Of a stretch of 64,000 nucleotides of DNA, positions 40,901 to 51,425 are shown piece by piece (the first letter of the stretch is position 1; every line of letters begins with the position of its first letter). The notes below the pieces were generated by a model, which was given only the letters and a program-made list of their open reading frames with translations, ran no database searches and had not been told where the DNA came from. Location of the stretch: the NCBI GenBank assembly GCA_019188255.1, contig JAETXT010000015.1, positions 372,001 through 436,000 on the forward strand, written 5' to 3'. The translations under genes were made by a program, and so were the position numbers. Source of the DNA: Verticillium longisporum (lineage: Eukaryota > Ascomycota > Sordariomycetes > Glomerellales > Plectosphaerellaceae).

Positions 40901-43900
40901 ACCTGCTTCCGTTGGACGGGATGGACATGTCAAATCCCATCTCGGCCAGCTGTCCGGGTGTTTGATCTCCGTCGCGGCGCATGCGAATTGGTGGGTGGTG
41001 TTGAGCACAACTTGCCGCGGCAGGCAGCATGATCTGCTGCAAGCACTTCTGGGCACCCACGCCCACGTCAACGCCCGCGCCTTTCGCTCGGTGCGGGCGA
41101 GCTTATCAGGATGCGAGTCTGGCGGGCGTGCCTGGAAGCTAGGTCGCTCCGAGTCGGCTAGCAACAAGGCATGCGCATGCCCAAGAACGGCACCGTGGAG
41201 CCTGGGAAGATCGTGGGTGATGTCGTGAAGTGGCATGCCGTCGATTCGCATCAGCTGCTCCACCGGCGCAACGAAAGATGACCCATGTCGTGCTGAACCC
41301 CTCTCTTCTTTCACGATGTCGTGATCTCCACGATGATGGAGGTATGATGTCCCAGTATGAATAGGTCGTGTTCCACGCCAAAGGAGGGACCGGAGTGATG
41401 TCCGTCCGTTCACCCACCACCACTTCAGGTTATCGACCCCAATCCTGGTCTGATCACGCCGACCTTTGGCGGTGCCCATTGTTCTTATTGTCCGTATCTG
41501 CCGGGTCACGAAGGTGAGCGCCTGGACATCTCATCTCGCCAAGGCACGAGCCGAAGTCGATTCTAGAGAGAAACAGGTGTGGCTCTCCGCCATGGAGGCA
41601 GAGCGAGGGTGGCAAAGCTCAGGGCTGTACTCGACAGAAGGGGGAGGAGGAGAAAATTGCTCCCCCTCCTCCCTTTGCGGACGGACGGTGATGGTGATGG
41701 GTGATGTGGTGTGGGTGGTAGGGTGTAGAGCAAGGCGCTTGGTGTACATTAGTGGCGGACTGGCAAGCCCACACAGTCCTTGGGGAGGATGACCTAAACT
41801 GGACTGTGGCGCCTGTTAGCGTACCTAGGCGGGTGGCTGGCTTGGTGGCTCTCTGGTCATGACCACTGGCACCATGCGGCCATTGCTTTTCATCCATGGA
41901 GGAAGGGGGGTTCGCGGTGCGCCCCTAGCTGCGAGACAACCGCCCGAAAAGAAGAGCAGTATCTGGCAGGCTGTTTCCTTTGGATGTCGCTTTCTTCCGT
42001 GACATGCGGGGATGAGCACAAGAACAAGGAAAGAAGGTCAGCGGCAAGACATCTATACGGCGAACGGACCCTCGCAGGCCTCTCCCTAGCCTCGATGCTC
42101 GAAATTGAGATGGCCAGTCGAACACTGACCGAAGGGGTCAAGGCTCACGGCTCCAAGGCTGAAGGCTCGTGAAGGGGAAGAAAAGAAAAGAGGATCGTCG
42201 CGTCGGTGACCAGTGCCAACGGAAGCTGCTACTTTTTCGATCGAAATACTCCGACAGACGCAGCGCCCATGAAGGGGTAGATGGCGGCTTGTTTCCTTCG
42301 CTCCGTAGGTCAACCTTGGAAATGGCTGGGACGAGGTTGCATTGTCATTTGCGGCGCCGCTGCCAGAGTGACATTGGATGCCGACTTGGCTGAACAGTTC
42401 GTGAGAGCGAGATTGGGAAGGAGGGAGGGGGGTGCAGGTGGAGGCTGGAACGTCACTTCCTCCGACTGACAGTCAGTTCGAATCGCACCACTACTCTGCA
42501 GTACCCGTGCCCTGATCATGAAGAACATGTGGATAAGGTAGGTACTTGTACGCAGGCTGAAGCCTCTAGGGGCTCACGTGTGCTCCTTGGTAAAGGTGTA
42601 GGTACATGTTTGGCCCAAGCTCCTGAACGGCGTGTTCCTTCCCTGCCCCACGCCGAAATATGACAGACCTGGGGGTAGGCGCAGGCCACACGGAGGTCAA
42701 TTCACCTCACTTGGGGGGTTTACTGGGTTCCAGGCAGTTGCGAGGGAAGAGGAAAGGAAGGATGCAGCAAGGTGCACGGTGAGCGGAGAATTTCCCAGAC
42801 CCCCTCCCCATGCTACCCATCCACTCCATCCACCTCCCCTTCTCTGTGCAACAGCAATACCAACGACCAGAAGTCTACCAACCAGTCAACCGTCTCTTTT
42901 CCTTGACCGAGATCTGGAATAAGAAATGCTGCTGTCAGACTGCAAGGCAGCCCAACACCACGGCTGTCCAGACCTATCGAATTGCATTTGACAACTGGGA
43001 AACAACCAACAGACCGAATGTGGCAAGGCGCATGCCACACCAACATCAGTTCCAATCGAGCCTGTCCACGACCTGCGCTGTTTCAGCGCGGCGGCTTTCC
43101 ACTGTATGGACCGCGTCTCATTGGACTGCCCAACGACTGGATCGTGGCCTGACCCGACCCCACCCTCGACCTGACGACCTGCACTGAAGGGGAGCTCAAC
43201 GACGCCAAGAGGCCGCAAAGGAGGGGGAGGAGGGGGGGAGGCTCGTTTCGCTTGTCTTTGCCATCACCAGCTCGCTTGTCTCGCTGGTCATCCAGCCTTC
43301 GTCAATCCACCAATCCACCTACCGAATCCATACCCACTTGTTCCAGCCCACGACACGCGGGAAAAGTCTGGAGGGCTTATCGGGCTTGCCAGCTGCTTCA
43401 TCCCACGATGCCTCGCCTCACCTTACTCGCCTCGTCCTCGTACCTGCCTCTAATCCACCGCATCGTGCTCCATTCGATCTGTCCGCCCGACATCCACTTT
43501 TGGTGCCAGCAACGTGCGCTACTCCACGGCTGAACACAAAGCCGACCCATGGCGAAACTCCATCAATGTCCGCCGAGCCAGCCTCTTGGATTCCTCTTGT
43601 CTTCTTTAAACCGTCGTGACTCGTTCACCGCTTCTCGCCGCCACAGCGAGTGTCACCGATGATTGCCCACGCATTCCCCCTTTTCACTGTGGTCTACGGC
43701 GGGCTGAAACCATATCACACTCGTTATTGACCGGTGTGCTGCTGACTGTCTTGTACAGTTTCACCTTCCATGTGCTGGTGTAGTCCCCCTCTTCAGTCAT
43801 CGTCATCCCGTAGTCCATTCGACGCGGGCAACGAGTCATAGCCAGAGGAAACATGCCGAAAAAAAAATAAGTCCGACATTCAGTGCTGAAACAGCTCGCG

Positions 43901-46173
43901 CCAGCTGGTGCATTGGGATCACATTGAGGTCGGTTCGAATTCCCGCTTGATCCACGACCACCGTACCGTGCCGTGCCGCCTTGACAAATATGCCTGTGCT
44001 GTTCTGCGCAATCGACTCTCGAGCTCCCGCAATCGAGCGTGACAAACTCGACCTGTCAAGATGCGGTGCTACCCTGAGTCGGTGTTGGCATCACAGTGAC
44101 CAGTAGACCGTTCGTTACATTCTGGACCCTGTGGCTGCACACACATACACGCTGGTCGTTGTGGCCAACAAACTTGATCGAAGGCTCAGGCTCAGAGCGT
44201 GACGGTAAAGCGTCGCTGGCCGCTCTGTCACTCTGCCCCTCGTTCGCCAATCTATCTGTTCGGGCCCGAGACTACCCTGTTTGGCTGTTCCTGCACCTGT
44301 TCCTGCGCCCAGGCCAAGACGACGGCCAGCAGCAGGAACACATGGCACCATCCAGGCCCATTCGTGGCCATGCGACCATTTTTGGCCCTGACATTGAGGA
44401 CCTGGTGCCTGACTAGCGGCAGACCGTGGCTGCGGCCCTTTCCTTTCGCTGACGCTATCCTCGGCCTTGTGAGCCAGACAGACGCGAACAACAGATGGTG
44501 TGCGCTCGCAATATACTGCATTCTCCAGTCACCGTCAGGCTGGCGTGTGTTCAGCTTCGTCCCCTCGTCGTGGCGCCAGCAGGCTCATGGAATAACGCAA
44601 CAGACGCAAGCCAGCTGCAAATCGTCGATATGCCTCACTTCACCCTTTCGCAGGCCTGCTCGTCCCATCTCTGAGACCTGTCGTCTAACCACCGTTCAAC
44701 GCAGAGGTGACAAATCGCCGTCATCAAGCCGACATCAAACGGCTTTACAAGACAGTCAACCTCGTCAACAGGGGTACCGCTGTCATTGTACCTACACCGC
44801 ACATCACATAGAGAGATGATCGAGGCAAGTGAGGGAGGGAAGAGGCTCGAGAGGTAGAAGAGGATACACCCCCTCCCGCCCGGCCCGTCACCGTCGCTCA
44901 TTGCGCGTCGACATGCAACCCCTGCCCACCTGCCAGCCTGTCCTATCCTGGCCCTCCCCTGCAGGCACTTCAACCTCCTCCGAAGGTCCACCTGCACCAC
45001 CACCACCAACCAACTTGTCTTAAACGCCAATGCGTTTCCGCTCAACACCAACGCCCACTTCACCCGCACATCATGGTGCATCAGCTAACCTGCGGCAATA
45101 TTCACGAACCCCGGCCTCCACGCCCGTGCACGGATATACGGTACCGTAGTACTGTAATAGCTCCCATGTCTACTCAACCCTGCACTGCCGTGTCGTAGCC
45201 AGAGGTGCTCCGCACCCCCTCCTGGCCCCCCCACGAGGCCCGCAGCACCTGCAGCTCATTTGCACCCCCTGCCACCCGTCACCGCCGCTCAAAGTACCGT
45301 CGCTTATATATTATATAGGAAACCCGCCTGCCTCTTGAGATCATCACTCATCCCCAGGCTTCTGCCGTTTGCCTCATGGTCATCCAACCTGGCCGACCGA
45401 CTCTCGCGTTGTTCATCCTTGAGTCGGAAAACCTATCGACAATCGATTCAGTCCTGCGTACCGCCGAGCAGCTAAAACGTTCATGTTGGTTTCCCCTTGT
45501 GTCCCTCTGCTCCTTTGTGCTTGTCACCTTCCCACCCATGAGATGTCAAATTCGATCTTATTCTCGTGCCTTGGTCTTTGATCTTGGTCTAAGGATTCGA
45601 TACGTGTGACCTCGCTGCCACGGTTGAGACTTGGCCACGGTTTCCCTCAGGGACAGTCGATGTGTGGGGTCAGCTTGAGGAGAGAGGTTTCGACAGACCA
45701 TGAGGACTGCAGCAACAGTCCATGCATCTCAGGCATGGTATATATGCAGTGCCTGCCTATCTGTCCCTCTCTGCAGCTCATCCGCTGCCATATCTTCCTC
45801 TCTCCTGCCCACTACTATTACCGTTTCCATGGCTGTCATATAACAGCTCATCAAAGCGCTTGCTAACAAGGCTATCTTTCACACAGTGTCATCTCGAACC
45901 ACGCTCGCTCTCGTGTTTCGTTTCACGATATTTTAACCCTCCGGAAACCTCCGCGCTCTCTTGAACCTTTGTGTCTTCCAACAGCGTTTGAAGCCCGGCT
46001 CCAACCTTTAGTCCGAGGTCACGAGCTCACCGATCTCGAATTGCGCACCCCATCGTCTTGGTGAACCTCGCGTGCTCGCCTTCGGCACACCCCATGTGTT
46101 CCAACCACATGCGGTGACGATCGCCGCTACTTTACCGTCCCCCACGAATTCGTCACTGACGCCACATTTCGCC
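37918..46173. other. 8.3-kb gene-poor region
   Basis: I could not support any protein or RNA gene here. Frames up to 296 codons exist (for example 40619-41509 minus and 39028-39582 plus), but they have compositionally random translations, frequent His/Arg/Ser/Pro and no motifs. The region contains simple A/C-rich and TGG/GTGG tracts (about 41690-41725) and short ACCT-type repeats. The part from about 43.2 to 46.17 kb is pyrimidine-rich on the plus strand, as in leaders and promoters of filamentous fungi, and probably belongs to the gene at 46174. Confidence 0.45.
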
Positions 46174-47088
46174 ATGACACTATTGTCGGCGGACGAACCC
46201 GGCTATTCAGCCCCCCGCGTTGACGGCAACGACCAAAAGCAGCATGAGCCTCACCGAACGCTCGCCATTGCTTTGAGCACGGTTCTTTCTGTCCTGGCCG
46301 TGGTTTTGATAGGAGGCACTATACTTGTGTGCTACCGTTACCGACAAGGACGCCTTCCTCTCATCAACCGAGGCATCACGCCCATCGATGATGAGGAGAT
46401 TGAGTCTTGGAAGTATAGAAAGGAGGATGAAGACACCCTTGAGAAGGTGCCTACCTCCCTGACGAAGCACGCATCGACAGCTTCGCTTAAGAAACCGCCG
46501 AGTGTGGTCATTTACCAGAACCACAACCAATACCAGCCTCGAGCCTCGGGGGAGAGCCAGTCGCCGCACTCGTTCACGTTCACCAACGGCGGCAAGAAGA
46601 GCATCGAGATTCCGCAGACGCCTGTCCTTGCTCGCGCACCGAACTCGCGGCCCGGGCTGACGGACGAGGCTGTTCAAGGCGATGAAGCTTTTATCCCCAG
46701 CCCCAAGCGGCAAACATCTCGACTCTCCAAATACCCACCCTCATCATCTGCCACATCGCCTCGTGGCCACCACGGAAGGACACAAAGCTCGCGCAGCAGC
46801 TTCAGCTTTGGTGGCAGCAGCGTTCGCGATCAGTGGTACGGCTATGGCCACAGCTTCTACTCAGACGGGGAGTTTTCCCCTCGCTCATCAAATGAGCAAC
46901 TCGGCGGTTTCACCCAGCACGGTTTCCATGGTTCTTCGGCCTCCTTCTCGGAGCAGCGAAACCACCACCGTGTCTTCTCTACATCATCAGTGCCGCCCAG
47001 CATATGCCTTGATGACGAGGTTCCGCTGGGCGGGCTCTCACCGCGGCCTGTCGTCCCACAGTCCGCGATTGGCCGGGCTATTGGCTGA
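46174..47088 (+). CDS. Single-pass membrane protein, conserved fungal hypothetical
   Basis: A 304-residue frame from the ATG at 46174; upstream in-frame codons contain no ATG. Residues 1-28 are polar, 29-53 form one strong hydrophobic segment (TLAIALSTVLSVLAVVLIGGTILVC) followed by YRYRQGR, indicating a type III/I single-span protein with the long C-terminal part in the cytosol. Just inside the membrane is GITPIDDEEIESWK (68-81), a motif I associate with uncharacterised Sordariomycete membrane proteins. The rest (85-304) is disordered, Ser/Pro/Arg-rich with repeated S-P and R-x-x-S sites. No signal peptide or enzyme domain is seen. The layout resembles small sensor or scaffold proteins, but I assign no function. 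The long upstream gene-free region suggests extensive regulation or a long leader. Confidence 0.65.
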   Translation: MTLLSADEPGYSAPRVDGNDQKQHEPHRTLAIALSTVLSVLAVVLIGGTILVCYRYRQGRLPLINRGITPIDDEEIESWKYRKEDEDTLEKVPTSLTKHASTASLKKPPSVVIYQNHNQYQPRASGESQSPHSFTFTNGGKKSIEIPQTPVLARAPNSRPGLTDEAVQGDEAFIPSPKRQTSRLSKYPPSSSATSPRGHHGRTQSSRSSFSFGGSSVRDQWYGYGHSFYSDGEFSPRSSNEQLGGFTQHGFHGSSASFSEQRNHHRVFSTSSVPPSICLDDEVPLGGLSPRPVVPQSAIGRAIG

Positions 47089-48841
47089 TGGGCGGGACAG
47101 CAAGACAGGCGTTCCTGTGCGCCGCGGGGTGTTGAAACCGAACACGACGCTGCGGCGCGTGAGCACAACGGCCGAACCTGCCGGCGTCACCCATGTCATG
47201 TCCCCACCGGGAAGATGTGAGTTGGGGTGGTGTCGTGTCGATTGATAGCGAACGACGTGCGTTTTTGACGCGTTTCAGATGCGGGCCATCCCTGCGCCCC
47301 TCCCGCAAGACTAGGAAAGAAACAAGACGCACGCGGTGCACGAGGCCTGCCAAGAGCTTCGTTGTGCGGGGTTTTGTGTGACCTCTTGCGAGGACTTGCC
47401 AAGGATATATGGCACGTTGGTCGTGTTTGCCCTCGTTACATTCGTCAGCCGGCCACATGGCCACACAAGCCTGTGAAGGTCGGCTGCCATTTGAATCGCG
47501 TGGGGCTACATGGGTGGTATGGATGGATCGAGAGCAGAGGGTCCTCGTGGGAACGCTGAAGTTCCAAAACCGGGGGCATTGGCTCGTGGTTCTGTATGTT
47601 TGGGAGGATGTTTGTGCTGGTGATACCCCATTTTTATTGACGATACTCATGACAAGCTGCCGACTGCAGCCCTTTTCCTTCTTTTTTTTATCAGTCCTTT
47701 CCCCCCTCTCTTCATGGACATACCTTTTTTTCTTCTCTATCATTCACTCATTCCACTTCCCTTTGGATATTTTCGAGCAAAGCGCACACGGAGCAACTGC
47801 TCTGCCTGGCTCTGTAGCGAAGCACACTCGGGCACGCGAGGCCGGTCGGTCGTGTTCCTCCTAGGTAGAGCCGTGGAGGCCGAATTTGACACACTATACG
47901 TACCATTACCCAGCTGAGAAATGATTCTGACAACGCGGTCTGCCTCGCGGGGCTGTCTGTCATGTGTTTGTTGGCTGACGTGGAGGATCGGATGACTTGG
48001 GCGCGAAGATGATGCGAAACTGTTCGGCAATCTATCTCGTGCGGCGTCCGTTTAGAGGCGTCCGTTTAGACGGGACAGCGACGCATCTCACGATCTGGGA
48101 TATTTTAGGCACGGCATCCGGTGTGGCCAGTCTGAAACAAAAAAATCGGATCGTAGAGGCGGGCCCACGATGCTACATGTGCCTACCTAGCTGGGGGGCA
48201 GTGGCAGCGGCAGTGGCAGTGTCATGAGAGCGTGTCAGGCAGGGGGTGCAATTGTGTAGTGCATCTGAATGAGGCTGACGAACGCGTGGGTTTGAATTGT
48301 TTCCGATTGTGACGACTGGGTCATTCGTTCTGTTCTGATGATGAATGGTGACACGCAGGATGTTATGGGGAATACAAGCGGCGACCATGTCGGGCTTGCT
48401 ATGGTGAACCTGCTGGACGTACGTACTTAGGTACCTTGGGTACCTAGGTACGTACCTAGGTACAGTACCTAAGGGCTCGTGAGGAGGCACGGCCAGTCTG
48501 ACAGAGAGGGAAGCCACCACTTTACGCGCCACACGCAAAAGTCGCGTCTCCGAGTGTGGCGTGGGCGCGTGCTTCTGCACCTGCACCGCTCTCACCTCAA
48601 CCTCAACCTCAACCTCACCCAGAACAGAACCCCGTACTCACTCGACCAGCTTCACGCTTGCGCCTCGTCACTTGTTCGTCAGCCTGTCAGCCTCATCGCG
48701 ATGAGCCAGTAGACTACATTGGACATATCTGGGACGAGGAACACCATAGAGATTACAAGGGCCCCGACTCTCACCACCCACCTTGGGCCTCCTCGCCGAA
48801 AACTCAACCACACATACACGCCCTCGCTCTCACCACCCACA
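47089..48841. other. Intergenic: membrane-protein 3' flank and DPB4 upstream region
   Basis: About 1.75 kb with no supportable gene. A T-rich stretch at 47676-47740 probably belongs to the upstream gene's 3' end. A dense TACCTAGGTACG array lies at 48417-48474. A (CAACCT)n-like repeat (48596-48616) is in the probable DPB4 leader. Confidence 0.5.
48417..48474. promoter_or_regulatory. ACCTAGGTACGTACCT palindromic array upstream of DPB4
   Basis: GTACGTACTTAGGTACC followed by GGGTACCTAGGTACG and TACCTAGGTACAGTACC forms overlapping palindromes over 58 bp, about 370-425 bp upstream of the DPB4 ATG. It is the densest example of this motif in the window. It could be bound by a factor or fold into cruciforms; nothing in the sequence decides. 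Confidence 0.4.
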
Positions 48842-49584
48842 ATGCCGCCCAAAAAGCCCTCACCCGCCAACCCTTCCGTCTCGGCCGCCCGCTTCGTCCC
48901 CATGGACGAAGACACACCCGGCGCCGCCCCGGCCTCCACCTCGGCCGCCACCAGCCACCAGCCCCCACAACCAGCAGAAGGCCGCCCCGACCCGTCCACG
49001 ACGACCGCCAACGCGGGCCCCAGCGGCAGCGGCGGCGGCGGTGGCGGGGGGCCTCGGCCCGAAGCAGGCAGCAGCAAGCCCGAGAAGGCGTCGGCCAAGG
49101 ACAAGGACCGCGACGCCGTCACCATTGAGGACCTCACCCTGCCGCGCTCCATCATCACGCGCCTCGCCAAGGGCGTGCTGCCGCCCGGCACGCAGATCCA
49201 GGCCAACGCCATCCTGGCGCTCAACAAGAGCGCCGCCGTCTTTGTCAACTACCTCGCCACCCAGTGCGTTGCTCCTCTGCCCTTCTGCCCTTCTGCCCTT
49301 CCGCCCTTCTGCCCCCTTTTAGATTTCTCCGACAGCAACGAGCCCGTCGTTTGCTTTTTTGATAGTGTAGTGTGTATACGGAGAGAAGATCAAGAAAAAG
49401 GGACTGACGAGACACGCCAGCGCAAACGAACACACCCTCAACGCCGGCAAGAAGACGATCGACCCGACGCACGTCTTCAAGGCCCTCGAGGACACGGAGC
49501 TGTCGTTCCTGAAGGAGCCCCTCGAGGCCGAATTCGCGAGTGCGTCTCCCATTCTTTCATGTCCCTGACCCCTGTCTTTCGCTT

Positions 49585-49618
<34 letters not shown>

Positions 49619-50202
49619 GTGGAAGCCCCAAACAACTGACATCGCCGCTAGAATACGCCCAGACAAAGTCGGAGAAGCGCATCGACTACCGCCGCCGCCA
49701 GCGCGAGGGCTTCACCGGCGCCGGCGCCCCCGCGGCCTCAGCCTCGGCCTCGGCGGCAGGCACCGCCCCCGGAGACGACTCCCACATGGGCGACGTGTCG
49801 ACCATGTCGGCGCCGGGGCCGGATGACACGTTCACCGCCGCCACCGCTGGGGGTGCTGCCCCCGGCGGCGAGGCGCGCGATCAGCCACGGGCCAAGAAGG
49901 CGAGGATCGCGGTGGGGGCGGGGGCCGCTGCCGCCGCCGCTGCTGCTGCTGCTGGCGGGGTCGGAGCGGCGGGTGGTGATGACACGGAGCCTGAGGAGGC
50001 GGCGGAGGAGGAAGGCGAGGACGGCGATGAGACGGACGAGGCGGAGGAGGAGGAGGAGGCGGAGGACGACGAGGAAGAGGAGGAGGAAGAAGAAGAAGGG
50101 GACAGTGAGGCTGACGAGACGGTCGATGCTCTGGAAGGAGACGAGGACAGGGCTGACCGGGAGGAGGCTGACGAGGCGTTGGATGGCAATGACAGTGATT
50201 AA
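48842..50202 (+). CDS. DPB4: DNA polymerase epsilon subunit D (Dpb4/POLE3, histone fold)
   Basis: Small histone-fold subunit shared by the Pol epsilon holoenzyme and ISW2/CHRAC-type remodellers; it pairs with Dpb3 and binds DNA. Exons 48842-49263, 49421-49539 and 49652-50202 give 363 residues. The histone fold is at about 98-180: DLTLPRSIITRLAKGVLPPG, then ANAILALNKSAAVFVNYLATHANE, then KTIDPTHVFKALEDTEL. The N-terminus is Pro/Ser/Gly-rich. After EKRIDYRRRQRE the tail becomes Ala-rich and ends in about 85 mostly Glu/Asp residues. Yeast Dpb4 is about 196 residues, so this protein is lengthened mainly by its disordered ends. Introns are 157 and 112 nt, longer than most here, and both contain simple repeats. 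Confidence 0.93.
49585..49620. repeat. (GT)n(GA)n compound microsatellite in DPB4 intron 2
   Basis: About nine GT units run directly into seven GA units within the 112-nt second intron of DPB4, just upstream of its branch and acceptor region. It is likely length-variable and could serve as a marker. Confidence 0.9.
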
Positions 50203-51425
50203 AAAAGAAGAGAAGCAACTATAAAGGGACGGAGTAAGCTCCTATCACAACATGGTGAGCGGCTGCTTTGGGTTTCGAGGCTGCGGGCGTGATAAGAGCC
50301 ACAGAAACTACTTCTTGTTGGCGGCTACGCGTACATCCACGTTTGGTCTACAAGCAGCACCCATCAACTACAGCATCAATCACGAATTGAGATACACAAG
50401 ATACAGAACGAGTATGAAGAGCAATTGATCAGCGTATTCCCATCATTGAGGTATCCCATGCAGCCTAGGCAGCCCACCCCCCCTATCAAACTGAAGAGCA
50501 AAATAGCGAAAGGTGAGAAACAGAAAGACAGAAAAGAAGCAGAGAAGCCCCCGGACAAAGTTGCTCCTCACCCAGCGAGAAAAGCACAACGACACAGAGA
50601 TAGGGCCTCTCTACCCTTCTCGTTGCGACGTGTATCCGACTTCCAAAGGTATCCTGGCCAAAATCACAGCTGAAAAGAAAAAGCGAAAACACCTCCTATG
50701 CTGCAAGAACCCCGCCCTGAGAAACGAAGAACCGAACAAGCAGAGGCGGCATAGAAAGAGAAGCGGCCAATACAGGCGGATGTGTTGCCTTGCATGGAAA
50801 GAAAAGTACCCAGAAAGCCACCGCGCGCAAGCCAGCTACAGGTCAATATGGCCGTCGGCCGCGTTGACCTGCTTCGTCAACACCAATCCATCCTTATCCT
50901 CGTGCACCGTGGTTGGCATCTCAGACAAGGTACAATGGATTGCAGAAGAAACCCAAGCCAAAAAACTAGGTAGGAAAAAAACACACGCAAGACAACACAA
51001 GAATGAAAGCGATATACCTAAAATCATGTCGAGGTTGTGGATGAGCTCAACAGCGCTCGGAAGGAGGGACACTGGTTTCCGTGTGTTGTCGCCAAGTCGG
51101 TATCGCATCATGAACGGAAGACCGCCCCGGCAATCGATCGAAAACTAACCATCCCCCCAGAACCGCCCAACTCCTCTATCCCAATCCTCGGCATGAATGC
51201 ATCGGGCAGACTCCCAGGACGATCGGTCAACCAAACAAAAAAAAAAGTAGCCACCACTAAATGTATGCCGGGGTATCCTCCAAATACGGCAGCCAAGAGA
51301 ACAAGGCCGAAAATCGTGTTCTGACCATTTGTGCATATAAATAATCGACCCCAAGATGGCGGGGTCATGGGCTCCCGTGAGGAACGGCCCGTTGCTTGCT
51401 TCGTCATGACTTGTGTGCGTTGTGC
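50203..51425. other. Intergenic between convergent DPB4 and RSC7
   Basis: About 1.2 kb of 3' flanking sequence for both genes. It is A-rich on the plus strand, includes an A10 tract near 51239-51248, and has no supportable ORF or RNA gene. Confidence 0.5.

Noticed and set aside
40619..41509. 296-codon minus-strand frame in the gene-poor region
   Set aside because: The translation is rich in Arg/Ser/His/Thr with no domain, and in high-GC DNA frames of this length arise by chance.
43836..44045. Possible tRNA from a GGTTCGAATTC B-box-like sequence near 43931
   Set aside because: No acceptor stem, anticodon arm or A-box could be paired around it.
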